64,000 nt of DNA from Candidatus Roseilinea sp. NK_OTU-006 (GCF_012931985.1 NZ_JAAFGM010000011.1:1-64000), one strand, 5' to 3'; counted from the first letter of the stretch, positions 1 through 8,370 are shown. Translations and numbers: made by a program. Notes: generated by a model not told the origin, from the letters alone.

Positions 1-81
1 CTTCTCCTGGCGATACAGGGCATACAACTGCTCGACGCTCTCAGCGATCTCAATCGGTTGTCGCGGTCGTCCTGTTCTCAT
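1..81 (-). CDS. IS630-like transposase, N-terminal fragment (runs off window)
   Basis: An open frame starts with ATG at 81 and runs off the left edge, so only the first 27 residues are visible. They begin MRTGRPRQPIEI and continue with a helical stretch ending QLYALYRQEK. This resembles the N-terminal helix-turn-helix leader of IS630/Tc1-type transposases (MR-GRP-QP pattern). That is a family resemblance from memory, not a search result. No terminal inverted repeat or target-site TA duplication can be confirmed because the element is cut by the window edge. The AT-rich stretch at about 85-125 may hold its end. The adjacent cca gene appears intact. Confidence 0.5.
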   Translation of the reverse strand, partial: MRTGRPRQPIEIAESVEQLYALYRQEK

Positions 82-125
82 ACGCCAAGTTTATTTAGCA
101 CACCTTGACTCCGCAAGCGGTATTA

Positions 126-160
126 GAGATTGGAGATTGGAGATTGGAGATTGGAGATTA
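126..160. repeat. Heptanucleotide tandem repeat (GAGATTG)x5
   Basis: Four exact GAGATTG units are followed by GAGATTA, so there are five 7-bp units without a gap, plus a looser copy just beyond. The last unit supplies the TAA stop codon of the minus-strand cca gene (158-160). Similar degenerate 7-bp arrays occur elsewhere in this window. Confidence 0.9.
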
Positions 161-1639
161 GCGATTGGAATCATCGCTGATCGCAAGCCGACGCGCCAAA
201 GCCAAAGCTTCATCACGCGCGCCGATCTCGCCGATCATCTGCGCTTCGCGCACGGCCTCTAGGATCTCGCCGACGCGCGGCCCGGGCTTGACGCCGAGCG
301 CGATCACGTCTCTGCCGGTGAGCAACGGCGGCGGCGCGACCGAGCGCTCGAAGCGTGCGTAGTATTCGTCCAGCAGTCGTCGGGCAATTTCGACGCTTGG
401 CGCGCAATCCTCGGCGGCAGTCTGCGGGCCGCCTTTGCCCACGCAGTCGGCAATGGCGAACAGCGCCAGCTCCGGCGCGCAATCGCCGACGTCGCGGAAG
501 AAGCGATACAGGGTGCGCGGCGTAGGCGCATGCGCTTGCCGCGCCATGAAGTTTGCCCGCATGTGATGACGAACGATCGTGTGTACGCGAGCGACTTCGT
601 CGCCGCTGAACCGCAACGCGCGGGCGCGCGCAGCCACCAATGCGGCGCCGGTCGTTTCATGGCCGTAGAAGTGCGCGCGGCCGTCCTCGCCGATCGAGCG
701 CGTCGCCGGCTTGCCGCAATCGTGCAGCATCGCTGCAAAACGGAAGACCGCGGCGCGCGTGTGGTGCTCGGCCGTGATTGTACCGAAATGATCGGCCAAC
801 CGCTGCTGATCGGACAATTCAAACCGCACGCCGCCCATCCCGAACGCCCAATCCCCCAGCAGGCGATCGAGCGCCTGCATCACCTCCCAGGTGTGCCGCA
901 GCACCGTGAAGCGATGAGGCGCCGGCTGATCGCACGCGCGCATCGGCTCGACTTCGGGCACGATGGGGACGAGCACATCGAGATCATCCAGCATCTGCAC
1001 GGCGCGCCCGGCATCGCGCAGGTTCAGAATGGCCATGAGTTCATCGCGCAGCCGCTCGGCGCTGGGCCGGCCGAGCATCGGGCCGGCGGCGCGCACCTGC
1101 GCCAGCGTCGCCGGCTCGATGCGCATGCCCAATGCAAATGACAAGCGCACGGCGCGCAACGCGCGCACGGGATCATCGGCCATGGCATGTTCATTCGCGG
1201 CGCGGATCACGCGCGCATCCAGGTCGGCCAACCCGTTGGCCTCGTCCACCAGTGCGCCGTCGTCTAAGTTCACCGCAATCGCGTTGATGGTGAAGTCGCG
1301 CGCGAAGGCATCGGCGCGCCAATCCGGGCCGCGACACGCGGCGAAGTCCATCGTCATGCCGCCCGTTGGCGTTCGCTCGCGCGTCAGCACGCGCGCCGTT
1401 CCCCGCTCGGCGTCGAGCACGTAGAACGATGCGTTCAGGGCGTTTGCCACGGCGCGCCCCAACGCCGCCGCATCGCCTTGAACGGCGAAGTCCAGATCGC
1501 GCGGCAGAGGCTGACCGAGCAGTGCGTCGCGCACCGCGCCCCCTACCAGCAAGGTGGGCGCGCCCCGCGCGCGCGCGAGTTCGCGCACGACCTGCACCTC
1601 GGGCCGGCCGACAAGCGCCTGCAACGCATCGAAGTTCAT
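158..1639 (-). CDS. cca: CCA-adding tRNA nucleotidyltransferase / poly(A) polymerase family with HD domain
   Basis: This 493-residue enzyme would add or repair the 3' CCA of tRNAs (or adenylate RNA). The nucleotidyltransferase head carries GGAVRD (residues 33-38) and the metal-binding DLD pair (48-50). RDFTINAIA (about 114-122) and the DDPVRALRAVRLS block (about 155-167) are typical of class II enzymes. A C-terminal HD phosphohydrolase-like domain has MLHDCGKP (about 304-311). The start at 1639 is chosen because its ATG overlaps the stop of the upstream gene as ATGA; a longer frame to 1699 would overlap that gene by 60 bp. It is the last gene of a three-gene unit with the PstS-like lipoprotein and the M28 peptidase. 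CCA-adding and poly(A) activity cannot be separated by eye, but the tRNA in this window has no encoded CCA, which fits a CCA-adding role. Confidence 0.9.
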   Translation of the reverse strand: MNFDALQALVGRPEVQVVRELARARGAPTLLVGGAVRDALLGQPLPRDLDFAVQGDAAALGRAVANALNASFYVLDAERGTARVLTRERTPTGGMTMDFAACRGPDWRADAFARDFTINAIAVNLDDGALVDEANGLADLDARVIRAANEHAMADDPVRALRAVRLSFALGMRIEPATLAQVRAAGPMLGRPSAERLRDELMAILNLRDAGRAVQMLDDLDVLVPIVPEVEPMRACDQPAPHRFTVLRHTWEVMQALDRLLGDWAFGMGGVRFELSDQQRLADHFGTITAEHHTRAAVFRFAAMLHDCGKPATRSIGEDGRAHFYGHETTGAALVAARARALRFSGDEVARVHTIVRHHMRANFMARQAHAPTPRTLYRFFRDVGDCAPELALFAIADCVGKGGPQTAAEDCAPSVEIARRLLDEYYARFERSVAPPPLLTGRDVIALGVKPGPRVGEILEAVREAQMIGEIGARDEALALARRLAISDDSNR

Positions 1640-2496
1640 GGGAACGTAGCGTAGCCTAGGGATTCGATAAGCGCCTTGCCCTGTGGGCCAAGCGCCCAAG
1701 CGACAAAATTGCGCAGCTCGCCCTGTGGTTCATACAGGCTAACCAGGTTGAGCGTGCGCGCCAGCGGATAGTCGCCGCTCCTCAGTTTCTCGGACGTCAA
1801 CGGGACACCGTCCAGGGCGAGCACCTTCACGCGGACGTTAAGGCCGGCCGCGCCGCTGCGTTGTCCCAGCGCGCTGGCCGATGGCGTGTAGCCGATTGCA
1901 CCTGGCCGCAGGGTGACGAAATTCAGCATCGTCTCGACCGAAGGCATCACCAGCGCGTCGAACGTCAGGCGCTGATCGCCCATCACCACGCGGTCGAAGA
2001 CCACCCGCGCGCCGTCACCCGCTTCGCGCACGGCGACCTCAATGTTGCCGAGTGCATCTTGGCCGTAATCCGCCCATGTGTTGCGTGCCCCGGCGAAGAT
2101 GTCGCGCAAGTCGTTCAGCGTCAGCCCATCAATCGGGTTATCGGCGTGCACGATCACGGCTACGCCATCGAGGGCGAGATCGGCCAGCCACCACTTCAAG
2201 CCCCCAGGTGCAGGCGGCACAAGCGAGGTCGCGCCCAGCAGCACCTGGCCGGAGCGCAGCCGCTCGGCCACGCGATCCGGCGCGCCCTGCTCAATCGTGA
2301 ACCGCGCATACGGGTTCACGGACTCCGCGTAGGCATTGGTCAGTCCGCGCATGAGCGGGTAGGTTGCGCTGTCGGCGATCAAGCGATAGTGCTCGGCCAC
2401 CGGCGTCGGTTGGGGTGGCTCGGCCCGCGCGCACCCGGCGAACAGCGCACACGCCGCCAGCGTCATCGCGCGCGCCGGGTTCGACCAACGCCTCAT
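1636..2496 (-). CDS. PstS-like substrate-binding lipoprotein
   Basis: The 286-residue protein starts with a lipoprotein signal peptide (lipobox LFAGC, Cys about 22). It continues as a type II periplasmic binding fold resembling phosphate-binding PstS: a TYPLMRGLTNAY stretch near the N-terminus, a middle segment NPIDGLTLNDLRDIFAG, and a late GAIGYTPSAS. NPI..LT...L..IF.G is the usual signature of PstS-like domains that bind an oxyanion. No pstCAB transporter genes are adjacent, so it may act as a sensor or partner rather than in uptake. It overlaps both neighbours by ATGA. The phosphate ligand is inferred from the fold only. Confidence 0.7.
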   Translation of the reverse strand: MRRWSNPARAMTLAACALFAGCARAEPPQPTPVAEHYRLIADSATYPLMRGLTNAYAESVNPYARFTIEQGAPDRVAERLRSGQVLLGATSLVPPAPGGLKWWLADLALDGVAVIVHADNPIDGLTLNDLRDIFAGARNTWADYGQDALGNIEVAVREAGDGARVVFDRVVMGDQRLTFDALVMPSVETMLNFVTLRPGAIGYTPSASALGQRSGAAGLNVRVKVLALDGVPLTSEKLRSGDYPLARTLNLVSLYEPQGELRNFVAWALGPQGKALIESLGYATFP

Positions 2497-3680
2497 GCTC
2501 CATCCTCCGCATCAATCGCCTGCAAAAGGCGCCAGGCAAATTCCGTCGCGCGCTCGAGCGTCCCCTCGTCAAGATGGTCAATCACATCGCTGAGCGTGTG
2601 CCAATTGGGCAAGTCGCCCTCCGGCGTCAGCCCGATCAAGCCCAGTGGGCGCAAACCATACTTTGCTCCGACAGACAGCTCACTGTATGCTCGATCGAAA
2701 TCGCGCACCTGTACGCTCAGTTCCGGCTGCGCATCGGCGACACGCTGCGCCATCTGCACCAGATGCGGATCACACCCGACGCGTCGCAGGAACTTCTCGC
2801 TGCGCACAACCGTGGGCCCCAAATTGCGCCCTCGTAGGCCGCCAACATGATCTATGACGAGATGAACGGCGCCCCGTAGGTCCTGGCGTCGCGCGCGGAT
2901 GAGCGCCTCCGCGCCGTATGCGCCCACTTCTTCGCAACCCGTGAAGGCCACAATCACGGTGCGATGCCGGAGCGGACGATGCGCCAGACGCTCGGCAAGG
3001 GCAAGCGCAACCGCTACACCGCTGGCGTTGTCGTTGGCGCCCTTGGTCAACGGTGAAGTTGCGGCCTGGATCATGAGCAGTAAGATGACCGCGACCAGCG
3101 CGCCAGGCGCAAGCGCCAGCTCACGCAGCGCACGTGCAGGCGAGAAGATGCCAACGGCGAAGATGACGACGAGCGCGGCGAGGCAACCCAAGCCGGCTGG
3201 CATCATGATGCGGAAGGCGCGGCGCCAAGCGGGCGAGCTGAATAGCAGCGGCGCGCGATGCGTATCGAGGTGCGCCGTGATCAGGATGGGCGGTCGCTGC
3301 TCACCCGGTTCTGCGGCGGGGATGGTTGCCAACACGTTCTGGCTCCAGCCGGTCGGAATGACCCAGCGGAGGGGATTGTCGTTAGAAGTCAGTTCGAGCA
3401 ACACAGCGCCGAGCGCGGTCGCGGCAAGCAGAAACGCGGCAGCGGCACCAACCGGCTGCGGCTGCCAGAAGAGGAGCACGCCCAGCAATGCCGCGCCGGT
3501 GACCACTATGAAGGGTGCATAGGCGGATGTCGCGCTGAGCACGGGCTGCCGTTCCGGCTGCAGCCCCCACCCGCTGAGGCGCTCTTGGACGTAGTCAGCC
3601 GCTTGAGCTTCACCCTCGGTCGCGCTTCCGCGCGGGCCGATGTCTTCGGAGAGATGACGGATATGCCCCAAGAGCGACAT
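2493..3680 (-). CDS. M28-family zinc peptidase with internal membrane segments
   Basis: The 395-residue protein carries the co-catalytic zinc motifs of M28 aminopeptidases: TAHLDTH, GANDNASG, GCEEVG (catalytic Glu and ligand), DHVGG, and a late NWHTLSD histidine. Two hydrophobic blocks are inserted. One of about 45 residues sits near 55-100, before the catalytic domain, and the other lies between the first two zinc motifs. This suggests a membrane-embedded enzyme. ATG at 3680 is chosen because a TACAAT box ends 8 bases upstream, fitting a leaderless mRNA; ATG at 3689 lies inside that box. It heads an operon with the PstS-like gene and cca, joined by ATGA overlaps. Substrate is unknown. Confidence 0.8.
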   Translation of the reverse strand: MSLLGHIRHLSEDIGPRGSATEGEAQAADYVQERLSGWGLQPERQPVLSATSAYAPFIVVTGAALLGVLLFWQPQPVGAAAAFLLAATALGAVLLELTSNDNPLRWVIPTGWSQNVLATIPAAEPGEQRPPILITAHLDTHRAPLLFSSPAWRRAFRIMMPAGLGCLAALVVIFAVGIFSPARALRELALAPGALVAVILLLMIQAATSPLTKGANDNASGVAVALALAERLAHRPLRHRTVIVAFTGCEEVGAYGAEALIRARRQDLRGAVHLVIDHVGGLRGRNLGPTVVRSEKFLRRVGCDPHLVQMAQRVADAQPELSVQVRDFDRAYSELSVGAKYGLRPLGLIGLTPEGDLPNWHTLSDVIDHLDEGTLERATEFAWRLLQAIDAEDGA

Positions 3681-3687
3681 GCGCGGC

Positions 3688-3693
3688 ATTGTA
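3688..3693 (-). promoter_or_regulatory. -10 box TACAAT of the M28/PstS-like/cca unit
   Basis: TACAAT on the minus strand is followed by 7 nt and then the ATG at 3680, so the transcript would begin at or next to the start codon. No clear -35 hexamer is seen. Confidence 0.5.
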
Positions 3694-3936
3694 GCAAGCC
3701 ACACCCACCGGCGATGACGAGGAGGGCCGTACTTCCTACGTCGAGCGCTTCTGGAGCGGGGGGCGCCCCGGCTGGACCGCGGCGATCATCGCCGCTTGTT
3801 GGCGCACCAGTTTCTTGGGACGATCGTGCTGAAAATGTGTAGGGGAAGCGTAGGGGAGACGTCCAGAGTCAAGCGCACGCATGCGAATAAATGCGCAAGG
3901 GCTTCGGGGTGGGCCTTTCGCTTCTCCTTTTGGTCA

Positions 3937-3966
3937 GAGAGCCAGCTTTCGGTGTAGCTGGCTCTC
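3937..3966. other. Hairpin with 11-bp perfect stem
   Basis: GAGAGCCAGCT and AGCTGGCTCTC form a perfect 11-bp stem around an 8-nt loop. Neither strand has a T-run directly after it. It lies just beyond the auracyanin-like gene's terminator, so it may be a second termination or RNA-stabilising element. The rest of 3705-4033 shows no gene. Confidence 0.6.
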
Positions 3967-3980
3967 ACGCGTTTTGAACG

Positions 3981-4020
3981 AAGAAAACAGTTCAGACCAC
4001 CTGGGGCAGTCTGAACTGTT
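3981..4020 (-). terminator. Intrinsic terminator of the auracyanin-like gene
   Basis: A 12-bp perfect stem (AACAGTTCAGAC / GTCTGAACTGTT, 3986-3997 with 4009-4020) encloses an 11-nt loop. On the minus strand it is followed by TTCTT, extending the TT at the stem end. It lies 13 bp after the stop codon at 4034. Confidence 0.85.
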
Positions 4021-4033
4021 GGTGCTGATTCGT

Positions 4034-4546
4034 CTACTTGACGATGAACTTGCCGCGCATGAGGGTGGCGTGACCGGGGAAGGTGCACAGGAAATCGTAC
4101 GTGCCAGGCGCCGGTGCGTCGAACGTCACCGAGACCGTCTCTCCCTCTTTGGCCAACTTAGTGTGGGCGATCACGCGATTGTCATTCGGCTTGAGATAAT
4201 CATTCGCTTCGCCGGCGGCAATCCCGTCCGCTGCGACCGCGTCAATCGTGCCCGGCCGCACCAGCACCCAGTTGTGATACACCCCTGAGCCGGGTGAGGC
4301 GTTGTTCTTAAAGTTCAACGTGACTTTCGACCCAGCCGGCACCTCGAACGAGGTCTTATCGTACTCGAGTGCATCTCCCTTCGAGCCAATCTCCAGCGTC
4401 ACAGGGGCGCCACTCGCTGCGGGTGCTTGGGTCGGCGCAGATTCGCCGCCGCCGCATGCCGCGACCAGGGCACCCCCCACGAACAAACCACCCGTGACGA
4501 CTACCGTCCTCAAAAATCCTCGGCGTGAAATATGCGTTGCCGTCAT
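4034..4546 (-). CDS. Auracyanin-like blue copper lipoprotein (plastocyanin/azurin fold)
   Basis: This 170-residue protein is a periplasmic-side electron carrier by family. The N-terminus has a Tat-type SRRGFLRT motif followed by a hydrophobic stretch and a lipobox (LVAAC, Cys31), so it is probably exported folded and lipid-anchored. The cupredoxin domain (about 48-170) carries a full type 1 copper set: His91 (VYHNW), Cys154 and His159 (FLCTFPGH), and Met163. Auracyanins are the blue copper proteins known from Chloroflexus, where they accept electrons from alternative complex III; that role is assumed here, not shown. It is monocistronic, with its own promoter and a strong terminator, and diverges from recX. 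A GAAGAGG ribosome-binding sequence precedes the ATG. Confidence 0.85.
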   Translation of the reverse strand: MTATHISRRGFLRTVVVTGGLFVGGALVAACGGGESAPTQAPAASGAPVTLEIGSKGDALEYDKTSFEVPAGSKVTLNFKNNASPGSGVYHNWVLVRPGTIDAVAADGIAAGEANDYLKPNDNRVIAHTKLAKEGETVSVTFDAPAPGTYDFLCTFPGHATLMRGKFIVK

Positions 4547-4569
4547 TTGAACCTCTTCAGTTATGCTTG

Positions 4570-4597
4570 ATTCTAGGCGAAGTATATCATCAGTCCA
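4570..4597 (-). promoter_or_regulatory. Promoter of the auracyanin-like gene
   Basis: On the minus strand, TGGACT (4592-4597) and TAGAAT (4570-4575) are separated by 16 bp, upstream of the GAAGAGG ribosome-binding site. This is a reasonable sigma70-type match. Confidence 0.5.
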
Positions 4598-4628
4598 GTG
4601 CCAGGCTGCCGCCAGTGACGACCTGCAC

Positions 4629-4634
4629 TAAAAT
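4629..4634 (+). promoter_or_regulatory. -10 box TAAAAT of recX
   Basis: TAAAAT ends 10 nt before the recX ATG at 4645, giving a 5' leader of only a few bases. No obvious -35 hexamer is seen. Confidence 0.4.
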
Positions 4635-4644
4635 CATAGGATAA

Positions 4645-5277
4645 ATGGCAGGCGTGATCACCGCCTTGAAGGCGCAGCATGGCAAGGAGCGCGTGAACGT
4701 CTATCTAGACGGCCAGTTCGCGTTCGGCCTGGCGCTGGTGCATGCGTTGTGGCTGAAAGTCGGCCAAACGTTAAGCGACGATGAAATCGCCGAACTTCGA
4801 GCCGCCGATGCGCTAGAGCAAACGCGCCTGCGCGCGCTGGACTTGATCGCGTATCGTCCGCGCAGCGTGCGCGAAGTGCAGCGCCGGCTGAAGCGCGCCG
4901 GCGCCGATGACGCGGACATCGCGGCAGTCGTCGAGCGCTTGAAAGAGGTGGGCTTGCTGGACGACGATGCGTTCAGCCGGGCCTGGGTGGATAGCCGAAT
5001 GCGTGTCAGCCCGCGCAGCAAGCGCATGATCGCCTGGGAGCTGCGCCGGAAGGGTGTGAGCAGCGCCGACATTCAAGCGGCCTTAGAGGAGGTGGATGAG
5101 GAAGATGCCGCCTATCGCGCTGCCATGCAACGCCTGCCCAAGCTTCGGGGCCTTGCGCCGCTGGAGCGCAAACGTAAGTTGTATGACTATTTGGCGCGCA
5201 AGGGGTTCGACTACGAGACGATCGAGCGCGCCGTGCAACAGGTTGAGTCGTCGGTAAAGCGGGAAGTTGATCGTTGA
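4645..5277 (+). CDS. recX: RecX regulatory protein
   Basis: The 210-residue protein has the all-helical tandem-repeat layout of RecX, which binds RecA filaments and modulates recombination and SOS activity. Typical segments are YRPRSVREVQRRLKRAG, LLDDDAFSRAWVDSR, and RSKRMIAWELRRKGV, followed by another repeat ending KLYDYLARKGFDYETIE. About 55 N-terminal residues precede the first repeat, as in long RecX proteins. recA is not in the window; the gene is followed by rny after 134 bp. The mRNA leader appears very short, since a -10 box lies 10 nt upstream of the ATG. Confidence 0.9.
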   Translation: MAGVITALKAQHGKERVNVYLDGQFAFGLALVHALWLKVGQTLSDDEIAELRAADALEQTRLRALDLIAYRPRSVREVQRRLKRAGADDADIAAVVERLKEVGLLDDDAFSRAWVDSRMRVSPRSKRMIAWELRRKGVSSADIQAALEEVDEEDAAYRAAMQRLPKLRGLAPLERKRKLYDYLARKGFDYETIERAVQQVESSVKREVDR

Positions 5278-5342
5278 AGTCATTTGTGCCGGATTCACGT
5301 TGATCGAGCGATCTGAGCATGGGAGATCGTCCATCAGAAGAA

Positions 5343-5372
5343 TTGACGCACACATGCTGAACGAACTATCAA
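5343..5372 (+). promoter_or_regulatory. Possible promoter of rny
   Basis: TTGACG (5343-5348) and TATCAA (5367-5372) are 18 bp apart and lie about 40 bp upstream of the rny ATG. The -35 is good and the -10 is only a 4/6 match. Confidence 0.35.
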
Positions 5373-5411
5373 CTCCTTGGCCCGACGGCTCGGTTCACAG
5401 CGAGAAGACAC

Positions 5412-6959
5412 ATGGATGCATTGATAGTGATCGAGGCCGTCATCGGGGTAATCGTGGCGATGGTGGTCGGGTGGCTAGCCTATCGCGTCGGCCGCCAGCA
5501 GGCGAAGGATGAGAGAAACGCGCTGCGCGCCGAGGCGGAGAAGACGCTGAGCGAGGCGCAGGCTAAGGCGCGCCAGATACTGGTCGAAGCCAAAGACGAA
5601 ATCATCAGAATTCGCGACGAGACGGATCAGGAGATCAAAGAGAAGCGGCTGGAGCTGCAACGGGAAGATGACCGGCTGAAGAAGCGCCGCGAAGAGCTGG
5701 AGATTCAACGCGAACGCATCGAGCAGCGCGAGAAGAAGCTGAACCAGCGCCAGTCGGCGCTGGATAAGCGCGAAGCGGAGCTGGAGCGCCTGCAAAAGGA
5801 GCGGGTAGCCGCGCTGGAAGCAAAGTTGGAGGAAGTGGCCGGCATGACGCGCGAGGATGCGCGCAGCGAATTGCTGGCCGCGGTGCGCGAGGCGGCGCGC
5901 AACGACATGGCTCGGGTGATTCGCGAGGTCGAGGCGCAAGCGCGTGAGACGGCCGAGCAACGCGCCCGCAAGCTGGTGATCGAGACCATGCAGCGCGTTG
6001 CGACCGACGTCGTGGCCGAGCGCGCGGTCGTCACCATCGAGCTGCCCAGCGAGGAAGCCAAAGGGCGCATCATTGGCCGCAATGGCCGCAACGTGCAGGC
6101 CTTCGAACAAGCCGCCGGCGTGGACGTGATCGTGGACGATACGCCGGAGACGGTGACGATTTCCTGCTTCGACCCGGTGCGGCGCGAGATCGCCCGGCGT
6201 GCGTTGGAGTCGCTGGTGCGCGATGGGCGCATCCATCCCACGCGCATCGAGAAGGCGCTCGAAGACGCTCGGCGGGATGTGGAGCGCATTATGGCCGAGG
6301 AGGGCGAACGCGCCACAGTCGAAGCCGGCGTGACCGGCTTGCCCACGGAGATCGTCAAGACGCTGGGCCGGTTGAAGTACCGCACAAGCTACGGCCAGAA
6401 CCAACTCTACCATTCGGTTGAGACGGCCAAGCTGGCCGGCCTGCTGGCATCCGAGTTGAAAGCCGACGTAAAGGTGTGTAAGATGGGCGGCCTGCTGCAC
6501 GACATCGGCAAGGCGCTGGACCGGGAAAGCGAGGGCACACACGTGCAGCTCGGCGTGGATTTGCTGCGCCGGTTTAACATCAATCCCAAGGTGATCCACT
6601 GCGTTGAATCGCACCACCACGATGTGCCGCAGGAGACACTGGAAGCCGTCATTGTCGAGATTGCCGACGCGATTAGCGGTTCGCGACCCGGCGCGCGCCG
6701 TGAGACGCTGGAGACCTACGTCAAACGTGTGCGCCAGCTCGAGGAGATCGCCAAGTCGTTCAAGGGCGTGAGCGAAGCCTATGCGTTGCAGGCAGGCCGT
6801 GAGCTGCGCGTCATCGTCAAGCCGGAAGCGGTGGATGACCTGGCGTGCATCCAGCTCAGCCGCGATATCGCCAAGCGCATCGAGGAGACGATGGAGTATC
6901 CCGGCCAAATCAAGGTCACCGTGGTGCGCGAGACGCGGGCGATCGAGTATGCGAAGTAG
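5412..6959 (+). CDS. rny: Ribonuclease Y
   Basis: RNase Y is a membrane-anchored endoribonuclease that starts mRNA decay in many bacteria lacking RNase E. The 515-residue protein shows the canonical order: an N-terminal transmembrane helix (about 3-22), a long charged coiled coil (about 30-190, rich in Glu/Arg/Lys), a KH RNA-binding domain with IIGRNGRNVQAFE (about 217-229), and an HD domain with GLLHDIGKALD (His363-Asp364). The length is standard. It is the first gene of a plus-strand run followed by yebC, ruvC, ruvA and murJ. Confidence 0.95.
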   Translation: MDALIVIEAVIGVIVAMVVGWLAYRVGRQQAKDERNALRAEAEKTLSEAQAKARQILVEAKDEIIRIRDETDQEIKEKRLELQREDDRLKKRREELEIQRERIEQREKKLNQRQSALDKREAELERLQKERVAALEAKLEEVAGMTREDARSELLAAVREAARNDMARVIREVEAQARETAEQRARKLVIETMQRVATDVVAERAVVTIELPSEEAKGRIIGRNGRNVQAFEQAAGVDVIVDDTPETVTISCFDPVRREIARRALESLVRDGRIHPTRIEKALEDARRDVERIMAEEGERATVEAGVTGLPTEIVKTLGRLKYRTSYGQNQLYHSVETAKLAGLLASELKADVKVCKMGGLLHDIGKALDRESEGTHVQLGVDLLRRFNINPKVIHCVESHHHDVPQETLEAVIVEIADAISGSRPGARRETLETYVKRVRQLEEIAKSFKGVSEAYALQAGRELRVIVKPEAVDDLACIQLSRDIAKRIEETMEYPGQIKVTVVRETRAIEYAK

Positions 6960-7024
6960 AATGTGGAGCAGCACAAATCGCGCGAAGCCCGATTGCCCAC
7001 CCTCCACTCCCGAACTCGGGCGCT

Positions 7025-7052
7025 GTGAGTCGAGAGTGGAAAGTCGGAAGTG
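7025..7052. repeat. Degenerate heptamer array upstream of yebC
   Basis: Four 7-bp units (GTGAGTC, GAGAGTG, GAAAGTC, GGAAGTG) sit end to end in the rny-yebC gap. The consensus is roughly GNRAGTS, and the period of 7 matches the other arrays in this window. Confidence 0.6.
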
Positions 7053-7088
7053 GCAAACGCGCAAGTCAGGAATAATGAGGTAAGAGCG

Positions 7089-7829
7089 ATGTCAGGTCAT
7101 AGCAAATGGGCAACGATCAAGCGCGCTAAGAGCGCCAACGACGCCAAGCGCGGCGCCATGTTCACGCGGCTCGCTCGCGAAATTACGGTCGCGGCGCGTG
7201 AAGGCGGCGGCAACCCCGATGCCAACTTCCGTCTGCGCCTGGCGATAGACAAAGCGCGCGCTGCAAACATGCCGAAGGAGAACATCGAACGGGCCATCGC
7301 CCGTGGCACCGGCCAAGGCGGCGAAGCAGAAGCCCTGGAAGAAATCATCTACGAAGGCTACTTGCCGCACAAGGTGCCCGTCATGATTCAGGTGTTGACG
7401 GACAACCGCAATCGCACCGTGGCTGAAGTGCGCAAGGTGCTCACGCGCGCCGGCGGCCAACTCGAGGGCGCTTCCGTGTCCTGGCAGTTTCAACGCAAAG
7501 GGGTGATCGTGATCGAGCGCAAGGATGGGGTGAATCCGGACGCGGTGTTTGAAACCGCGCTCGAGGCCGGCGCCGACGACATTGACATCGGCGAAGAAGC
7601 CATCGAGATCACCACCTCGGTGGAAGCCTTCCGCGATGTGCGCGAGGCATTGGTCAAGCAGGGGTACGAACTGGCCAGCGCCGAGATCGCCCTGGTGCCG
7701 AACAGCTATATCGAGCTGGAGCGCGACAAGGCGGAGCAGGTCCTCCACGTGATTGACGCGCTGGAGGAGATGGACGACGTACAGCAGGTGTATCACAACC
7801 TGCAGATCCCTGCCGAAGTCGCGGCGTAG
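7089..7829 (+). CDS. yebC: YebC/PmpR-family protein
   Basis: The 246-residue protein begins MSGHSKWATIKRAKSAND, the hallmark N-terminus of the YebC family, with KARAANMPKENIERAI (about 54-69) and YEGYLPHKVPVMIQ later. Family members act as transcription regulators (PmpR/YebC) or help ribosomes pass proline-rich stretches (TACO1-like, YeeN/YebC2); the sequence does not decide between these. ATG at 7089 is chosen over 7050 because the family signature starts there and a GAGG ribosome-binding site lies 8 nt upstream. It precedes ruvC by 3 bp, the usual YebC-RuvC arrangement. Confidence 0.93.
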   Translation: MSGHSKWATIKRAKSANDAKRGAMFTRLAREITVAAREGGGNPDANFRLRLAIDKARAANMPKENIERAIARGTGQGGEAEALEEIIYEGYLPHKVPVMIQVLTDNRNRTVAEVRKVLTRAGGQLEGASVSWQFQRKGVIVIERKDGVNPDAVFETALEAGADDIDIGEEAIEITTSVEAFRDVREALVKQGYELASAEIALVPNSYIELERDKAEQVLHVIDALEEMDDVQQVYHNLQIPAEVAA

Positions 7830-7832
7830 CGG

Positions 7833-8324
7833 GTGATTACCATTGGCATAGACCCCGGCATCGCGACGACCGGCTATGGCATCGTGCGCGAAGAGGCGGA
7901 TGGTCGGCTGGTCGCGCTGGCGCACGGCGCGATCGAGACGCCCAAAGGCGAGGCGCTGCCGCGCCGACTGCAGATGTTGCAGCGGCAGCTCGAGGCGCTG
8001 ATTGCGACGTGGCAACCCAAAGAAGCCGCCGTCGAAGAATTGTTCTTCGCCACCAACGCCAAGACGGCGATGATCGTCGGCCAGGCGCGCGGCGTGGTGC
8101 TGCTCACGCTGTGCAACGCGCAGATCGAAGTGCACGAATACACCCCCTTGCAGGTCAAGCAAGCCGTCTCTGGCTATGGCCAGGCCGACAAGCGCCAGAT
8201 GAAGGAGATGGTGCGGCTGTTGCTCGATCTGCCGGCCATTCCCAAACCGGATGACGCAGCCGACGCGCTGGCCATCGCCGTCACCCACCTGCAGGGCCGC
8301 CGGTGGGTCAAATTGAACGTCTGA
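7833..8324 (+). CDS. ruvC: Holliday junction resolvase RuvC
   Basis: RuvC cleaves four-way DNA junctions formed during recombination. The 163-residue protein has the RNase H-like active site: GIDPG near the N-terminus, VEELFF (first catalytic Glu, about 68-69), and the C-terminal DDAADALAIAV with paired Asp residues. The start is GTG at 7833, three bases after the yebC stop, so translation is probably coupled. ruvA follows 46 bp later; ruvB is not in the window. Confidence 0.95.
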   Translation: MITIGIDPGIATTGYGIVREEADGRLVALAHGAIETPKGEALPRRLQMLQRQLEALIATWQPKEAAVEELFFATNAKTAMIVGQARGVVLLTLCNAQIEVHEYTPLQVKQAVSGYGQADKRQMKEMVRLLLDLPAIPKPDDAADALAIAVTHLQGRRWVKLNV

Positions 8325-8370
8325 TTGCGCGCAGCGTGATCGGCTCGTCCCAACAGCCTGGCTCCACACG

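Noticed and set aside
5475-7064. 529-codon open frame antisense to rny
   Set aside because: The translation is His/Leu/Arg-rich with no domain and mirrors the coiled-coil codons of RNase Y; it is a GC-skew shadow.
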